The notes under the pieces are model-generated. The model was given only the letters and a program-made list of their open reading frames with translations, was not told the origin of the DNA and did no database searches. A program made the translations under genes and the position numbers. Of a stretch of DNA of 9,024 nucleotides, positions 4,597 through 9,024 are shown piece after piece. Position 1 is the stretch's first letter; every line of letters starts with the position of its first letter. The DNA is from Planctomycetota bacterium (lineage in GTDB: Bacteria > Planctomycetota > Planctomycetia > Pirellulales > Thermoguttaceae): the NCBI GenBank assembly GCA_015661985.1, contig DQVB01000597.1:1-9024 (forward strand), written 5' to 3'.

Positions 4597-7071
4597 TCAA
4601 GGGTCCGGCGCCGTGTGGAGATCTTCGTGGGTGGCCAGCTTCCACGTGCTGCCGCCGTCGGGGGACAGCAAAAGCGCCCGGCGGTCGCCCCGGTGGTCGT
4701 TGCGGTAGAACCAGTGGGTGGACCAATAGTCGTAGGACAGAAAGAGCCGACCGCGGCGATCGACGGTCAACCGGTGGTAGTAGACGCTGTATTCAGAAAA
4801 GGGCGGCACGATCAGCAGTCGGGGCGCCTCCCACGGCTGGCCCGGCGGCTTGCGCTGGTAGGCCAGCGTGCCGTGCACGCTGTGCGGGAAAGGAGCCACG
4901 CCGCTCCGCCACATGCGGAAGGCCGCGTGCAAGGTGCCATCGGGGCCGCAGACCAGACCGATGTACGTCTGGCGGGCGCCGGCGGAGACCGGCTCCGCTT
5001 CGGTCCAGCCGCTTTGGGTGTCATTCGGTCTGCGCGAACGTACGTAGGGAAACGGTTGGCCGTGGGTGCCGGCCAGCACATGCAGGTAGCCTTCGGCGTC
5101 CATAGTGATGCTGGGCGTGTTGTGGATATCGTTGGGCGGGGGGCCATAGGCTACCAGCACCGGCTCGCTCAGCTTTTTCGCCCTGCGATCATAGGTGGCC
5201 ACATAGGTCGGCACGCCGGGGGCGTCGTCATCCGGGTCTGTAGCTTCTCCCCATACCACATGGACCTTGTCGCCGCGCGACACGATCGTGGAAGGGATCC
5301 CTGAATGGAGGGCCAGTCCGATAGCTCGGCGGGAGATGAGCACCGGATCGCCGACAACCATTCGCCGCCCGCGCTTTTCCGGCAAGAACAGCTCCAGGTC
5401 ATGGATCCTTCGCCACCGCAATCGCGGGTCTGCAGCCGTGCGGGTGTAGCGAACCACCGGCGGTGGCCCGTCCGAGACGTTGTGTCCTGAGAATTGCTCG
5501 ATGTCAAAGCTTCGCGGCTCGTCTTCGCGGCCAGGTATCACAGCAGCCGAAAAGGTCCGGCCGCCGTCGGTCGAACGCAACACGACGGCGGTTCGCCCCG
5601 TGGTGCCCAGCAGGTACAGGTCGTTGTGGCGGTCGAAGGCGATCTTGGTGGACGCCACGCCGTAGCTGCGCCCGGCCAGGTCGGGCGGATCGGTCACCGC
5701 CGAGGACAGCGGGACCAAAACCCAGCGGCCATCGCGCAGGGTTTGGATCCCTGAGCGAACTCGCACAAACGGGCGGTTCTCCAGATCAAAGTAGACCTGG
5801 CTTTCGGTCGGATAGTCCGGCAGGTAGCCGAACTGTTCGTTCTCGTGCTGGTACGGTTTGAGCACAATGGGCATGGTCAAGGGTCGGGCCGCAGGGGCCT
5901 GCCCGGTTCGAATCTCCAAGGACGCATAAGTGGACAGTTGGGGATCTTCAGACGGCCTGGCTCGCAGGTGACACAAATGTCTTTTCCCCCCTTGGGGCAC
6001 GGTGTAATTCACGACAACTTCGACCGACTTTCGAGGCGGCACTTGGGCCTGCCCCGGGCGCACACGGGCGGGGAACCGTTCGCGGGGGAATTCCAGCTGA
6101 AGGTCGATCGTCTTCTTCGTTGCGCCGTTGTTGTAAAGCTGGAAGGTGACCCGGCCTTCCGAACCGGCCGGGCCGTAGACGATCCGCCGGTAGGGCGTCA
6201 CGAGCCACCGGTACTCCAAAAAGGGGAACCATGCGTTGGGGTCCGGCGCCCAGCAGCAGAGGTCGGGATAGGGCTCGCCTGGTTCCCAGCGGGTCAGGCC
6301 GTCGATATGCACCACGGCCTGGGCGGCGGGCAGATGGAGGCGCCAGGGGACCGCCTGGCGATGCTCACCTGCGGGGAACGTGATTCGTGCCCGTCGGTCT
6401 GAACCGACCCGGAGCGTCCCGATCCCCTGGCCCTGCGCGTCGTACACGGTCAATTCCTCCACACCGCGCGGGAGGCCTTCCACGTCGATCGTCAGCGCTG
6501 CGGGACGGGGCAGGAAGCAGATGTCGGCCGGGCATGACGGATTGAGCAGCTCGATCGGCTCCTGGTGCGGTTCATCCTTGTGTCCCCGGGCGGTTTCGAT
6601 CACGTACTTGGGGCAATTGGTCCGGAACCCCCAGGCGATCTCCTGGCCGTAGCGGTCTTGGGAAATGGTAACATTCAGCCCGTAAAGGCCGGGCCGTGCG
6701 ACATGGGCTGTCAAGCGCACCCGCCCAGGAGGCCCCCAGCCGCTGCCGCGAGGCTGGCCGTCGTCGGGAATGGCCGCTTCAGCCAGCACCCGGCGGTCCG
6801 GCCCGAAGAGAATGGCCCGAAGCTCCGTGTGCCGACCCCGCTGGTTTCGGTCCCGCTTCTCCACCTCCACGACCAACTGGCCCGGTGAGGCCAAGAAATA
6901 CACACCGCCGGCCCCGCCCATCCGCAACGGGATCTCGGTGCCGGGTCCGTCCGCGGCGCCCGCCGTTCGGGGAGATTCGGCCGCCGCGATGCAATCGGCA
7001 GGGGACGAGGCCACCGCCACCCACGCGACCAGCCCGCCAAGCCGAAGAAGGTGTCGTCGCAGCTGATTCAT
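4597..7071 (-). CDS. Exported multidomain protein with C-terminal BNR/Asp-box beta-propeller
   Basis: The product has 824 residues. The start is fixed by AGGAGA (7078-7083) 6 nt upstream of the ATG and by the ATGA overlap with the preceding gene's stop. An ATG 20 codons upstream lies inside that gene and is rejected. Residues 1-31 form a signal peptide (RRHLLRLGGLVAWVAVASS, likely cut near IAAA). The RR pair is weakly Tat-like. Residues about 45-165 and 170-290 look like beta-sandwich domains. About 300-390 is Ig-like (VTFQLYNNGATKKTIDLQLEF, then a Pro-rich strand and YTVPQGGK). About 400-824 is a propeller with Asp boxes STDGGRTF (500-507) and SPDGGSTW (803-810), plus a BNR_4-like stretch HNTPSITMDAEGYLHVLAGTHGQPF (650-674, quoted in pieces: HNTPSITMD, EGYLHVLAGTHGQPF). 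BNR_4 domains occur in sialidase-fold proteins and ulvan-type polysaccharide lyases. A carbohydrate-active role is inferred, and the activity is unknown. It is the second gene of a two-gene unit. Confidence 0.85.
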   Translation of the reverse strand: MNQLRRHLLRLGGLVAWVAVASSPADCIAAAESPRTAGAADGPGTEIPLRMGGAGGVYFLASPGQLVVEVEKRDRNQRGRHTELRAILFGPDRRVLAEAAIPDDGQPRGSGWGPPGRVRLTAHVARPGLYGLNVTISQDRYGQEIAWGFRTNCPKYVIETARGHKDEPHQEPIELLNPSCPADICFLPRPAALTIDVEGLPRGVEELTVYDAQGQGIGTLRVGSDRRARITFPAGEHRQAVPWRLHLPAAQAVVHIDGLTRWEPGEPYPDLCCWAPDPNAWFPFLEYRWLVTPYRRIVYGPAGSEGRVTFQLYNNGATKKTIDLQLEFPRERFPARVRPGQAQVPPRKSVEVVVNYTVPQGGKRHLCHLRARPSEDPQLSTYASLEIRTGQAPAARPLTMPIVLKPYQHENEQFGYLPDYPTESQVYFDLENRPFVRVRSGIQTLRDGRWVLVPLSSAVTDPPDLAGRSYGVASTKIAFDRHNDLYLLGTTGRTAVVLRSTDGGRTFSAAVIPGREDEPRSFDIEQFSGHNVSDGPPPVVRYTRTAADPRLRWRRIHDLELFLPEKRGRRMVVGDPVLISRRAIGLALHSGIPSTIVSRGDKVHVVWGEATDPDDDAPGVPTYVATYDRRAKKLSEPVLVAYGPPPNDIHNTPSITMDAEGYLHVLAGTHGQPFPYVRSRRPNDTQSGWTEAEPVSAGARQTYIGLVCGPDGTLHAAFRMWRSGVAPFPHSVHGTLAYQRKPPGQPWEAPRLLIVPPFSEYSVYYHRLTVDRRGRLFLSYDYWSTHWFYRNDHRGDRRALLLSPDGGSTWKLATHEDLHTAPDP

Positions 7072-9024
7072 TCTGCTTCTCCTGGAAGGAGCATCTTTTT
7101 GCGCCGGACTTGTTTGGGCAGATCGACCCACTGGGGCGGACCGACCAGCCCGATCCGATCCGGATCGATGGGCTTGAAGCCGATCTCGAGGGCCGGCGAA
7201 TCAGGTTGGAGCCGGAAATCATATGTCTGCGGGTCGACGAATTTCGGGTCGGCCAGGATCGAGCCGGCGTCCTGGCCCTTGGCTTGCCATTGCTGTAGCG
7301 TCAAGCCGCCGGGAAAGCGGGGCGGCTGGCCCGAGGCGTCGAAATAGAGGTTGGAGCGGAAGCGGAAGTTGCCGTTGGACCAATTGCCGCCCAACATGGG
7401 GACGCCGCGGCTGTAGATGATGTTCTTTTCCACGGTGAAGGAGATGTGGTCTTCTTCGCGCGAGCGGCGGATCTGGCCGTACGTGGCCGACAGCGCCAGG
7501 ATGTTGTTGCGCACGATGTTCTCGCGGCCGTAATGCTGGTGGAACGCCCCGTCTTTGACCCGGTAGACGATGTTGTTCTCCATCAGGATTTCCGTGCTTC
7601 CTTCATCCGTATAAAGCCCCCAGCCTCCGTAGCTGTAGGAAAGCACGTCGTGGATCCGGTTGTAGCAGAGGCGGGTGCCGGGCGAGACACCCAGGCAGTA
7701 GATGCCGCCCATGTCGCTCAGCTGTCCCCAACCCAGATGGTGGATGTGGTTGAACTCGATGCGGTTGTGATGGGCCGTCGTGGGGGCATATCCCCAGCTC
7801 CATCCCACAGAAACGCCCGTGTAGAGGAAATCGCAGATCTCGTTGTGATGGACCGTGTTGTAGGAGCTGCGGCCGATCCATACGCCCACGCCAGCGTGGT
7901 AGACATGGCCGCCGTCGTGGATGAAGCAGTTGTAGATCTCGTTCCGTTCCGTCTGCTGCTCCGGGTCGTCCGGCAGGCGCGTTTCCCCGATCCGCACACC
8001 GCCGGCTCCCAGGTCATGGATCTGGCACTGCTCGACGCGGTTATCCTTCGAGCCGCCTTCCAGCCACAGGCCGTAACCGCCCGTGTGAGCGATTTCACAG
8101 CGGCGCAACAGGCAGTGGCGGGCCGCCAGCAGGTGGACCGCGGCGGTCGGAAGCCCCGCCGCCGCCTGGCCGTCGACCATCTCGTCTCGGGGCATGGTCC
8201 AGCCGGTGTGCTGGAAGGACAGACCTTCGAAACGTACGTAGCTGACCGGTCGGCCCGCCGCCGCGTCGCCTTCCAACCGCAGAAGCTCGGCCGGGCCCGG
8301 CGCCACGGCCTCGATCCTTTCGATCTGTTCGCCCTCCAGCGGGTGGTAGAACAGCTGGCCGCTGGGGCGATCCAGGTACCAGCTGCCGGGTGCCTCGAGC
8401 CCCTCGCGCACGAACTCGATGTAGTACCGCTGGTTCTTTTCCCAATAACCCATCGGCCATCCGCTGGGCGCGGTGAATCGAACCAGTCTCTTGTCGGGAT
8501 CGAGCGACTGGATCACATGCCGCGAAGCGGTCCACGAGTGGAAGATCACCACAACGGCGTCATCCAGGTTTTCCCACCGCCGCAGGTCGTCGTCCCGGTA
8601 GAAGATGGAGATCTTCGTTTTCGGGTCGCGGCGGGCGGCCGTGCGGTCTTTGTATGGCACGCCCGGGCCGGCCGAACGGAAGAACCCTTCCAGCGGCAAC
8701 CGGGCTGGCGTGGCCCGGCGGCCATTGACGAACAACTGGCGGAAATACCACCGCCCTTCACGCACCCCGGGTACATGCGTGCTCCATAGCCGGCCCGGCC
8801 CTTCCTGCCATCGGCCGATGGGCCGCCCGCCACTGAACACGGGCTTTTCTCCGGGCCACGCCGCATACGTGATCGGCCCTTCCGCCGTGCCCGAATCCTC
8901 CGGGCCGAACACCACCGGCTCGCTGAGCCGATACACGCCGCCGCGGATCAATACGCGGATAGCCCGGCCGGGCCGGGCGGCTTTGAGCCGGCGGACCGCG
9001 TCGCGGGCGGCAGACAGCGTGGCC
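7068..9024 (-). CDS. Right-handed parallel beta-helix protein, N-terminus outside window
   Basis: 651 residues are visible and the reading frame is open to the right edge. The TTG at 8951 is not taken as a start because the upstream codons continue the same fold (AARDAVRRLKAARPGRAIRV leading into LIRGGVYRLSEPVVFGPEDS). The entry is the typical first strand of secreted beta-helix enzymes: GGVYRLSEP, PEDSGT, PGEKPVFSGG. From about residue 260 onward (visible numbering) there are repeated short rungs with Asn/His ladders, such as NRIEFNHIHHLGWG, CYNRIHDVLS, MENNIVYRV and VRNNILAL. The conserved SDMGGIY and GGWGLYTDEGST segments carry Asp at 7713-7715 and 7605-7607, which are candidate catalytic acids. 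The C-terminal DPKFVDP...FRLQPDSPALEIGF closing motif is complete. Related folds include pectate lyases and GH120/GH141-type glycosidases. A plant- or algal-polysaccharide substrate is inferred, with the exact family uncertain. Its stop overlaps the next gene's start by 4 nt (ATGA). Confidence 0.87.
   Translation of the reverse strand, partial: ATLSAARDAVRRLKAARPGRAIRVLIRGGVYRLSEPVVFGPEDSGTAEGPITYAAWPGEKPVFSGGRPIGRWQEGPGRLWSTHVPGVREGRWYFRQLFVNGRRATPARLPLEGFFRSAGPGVPYKDRTAARRDPKTKISIFYRDDDLRRWENLDDAVVVIFHSWTASRHVIQSLDPDKRLVRFTAPSGWPMGYWEKNQRYYIEFVREGLEAPGSWYLDRPSGQLFYHPLEGEQIERIEAVAPGPAELLRLEGDAAAGRPVSYVRFEGLSFQHTGWTMPRDEMVDGQAAAGLPTAAVHLLAARHCLLRRCEIAHTGGYGLWLEGGSKDNRVEQCQIHDLGAGGVRIGETRLPDDPEQQTERNEIYNCFIHDGGHVYHAGVGVWIGRSSYNTVHHNEICDFLYTGVSVGWSWGYAPTTAHHNRIEFNHIHHLGWGQLSDMGGIYCLGVSPGTRLCYNRIHDVLSYSYGGWGLYTDEGSTEILMENNIVYRVKDGAFHQHYGRENIVRNNILALSATYGQIRRSREEDHISFTVEKNIIYSRGVPMLGGNWSNGNFRFRSNLYFDASGQPPRFPGGLTLQQWQAKGQDAGSILADPKFVDPQTYDFRLQPDSPALEIGFKPIDPDRIGLVGPPQWVDLPKQVRRKKMLLPGEAE
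7078..7083 (-). promoter_or_regulatory. Ribosome binding site deciding the start at 7071
   Basis: On the minus strand AGGAGA lies 6 nt before the ATG at 7071-7069, inside the last codons of the upstream beta-helix gene. Together with the ATGA overlap this supports the shorter start for the propeller protein and translational coupling between the two genes. Confidence 0.75.

Noticed and set aside
4615..5304. Plus-strand open frames opposite the propeller gene
   Set aside because: These are antisense shadows with no recognisable domain. The minus strand encodes the Asp-box protein continuously.
7072..7131. Earlier start (7131) for the propeller protein
   Set aside because: It would lie inside the beta-helix coding region and put 20 charged residues before the signal peptide. 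The start at 7071 has AGGAGA and the ATGA overlap.
7446..8789. 447-codon plus-strand open frame opposite the beta-helix gene
   Set aside because: It is an antisense shadow caused by the absence of stop codons in GC-rich DNA. The minus-strand frame carries the clear beta-helix motifs.

Overview
The window is a GC-rich bacterial chromosomal segment that reads best as planctomycete (Pirellulales-like) DNA. No marker gene is present, so this is inferred from gene content: a secreted thioredoxin-like/CAP fusion, a secreted right-handed beta-helix protein next to a secreted beta-propeller protein, and a lipid-transport operon with a long single-MCE substrate-binding subunit. GC-rich codon use is similar across all the genes. 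I see no tRNA, rRNA, CRISPR array, transposase or phage gene.

Layout. Positions 1-146 hold a 60-bp tandem repeat (about 2.4 copies) that contains a hairpin. A perfect 10-bp palindrome (167-176) and a strong ribosome binding site precede an exported 317-residue protein (213-1166, +) with a thioredoxin-fold N-terminal half and a CAP/SCP-like C-terminal half. A long non-coding interval of about 370-540 bp follows, depending on the start of the next gene. It carries a cluster of palindromes sharing an AAGC...GCTT core.

From 1703 (or a little upstream) to 4507 lies a tight + strand operon of three genes: an MlaE-type permease, an MlaF-type ATPase and an MlaD-type MCE protein. The genes are separated by 1 nt or overlap. 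Together they predict an inner-membrane ABC transporter that moves phospholipid or another lipid between the two membranes. The MlaD C-terminal helical part is long enough to suggest a tunnel or needle across the periplasm. No MlaA, MlaB or MlaC gene is visible here.

A GC-rich hairpin (4533-4569) separates this operon from two convergent minus-strand genes. In transcription order these are a right-handed beta-helix protein (9024-7068, N-terminus outside the window) and an 824-residue exported multidomain protein with a C-terminal BNR/Asp-box beta-propeller (7071-4597). The two genes overlap by 4 nt (ATGA), so they are probably translationally coupled. The pair looks like a small carbohydrate-processing unit, with polysaccharide lyase- or glycoside hydrolase-like folds, but substrate and catalysis are not proven by sequence alone.

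The most unusual items are the thioredoxin/CAP fusion with a single-Cys thioredoxin site, the palindrome family in the interval upstream of the mla operon, the 60-bp repeat whose sequence changes strengthen its own hairpin, and the needle-like MlaD.
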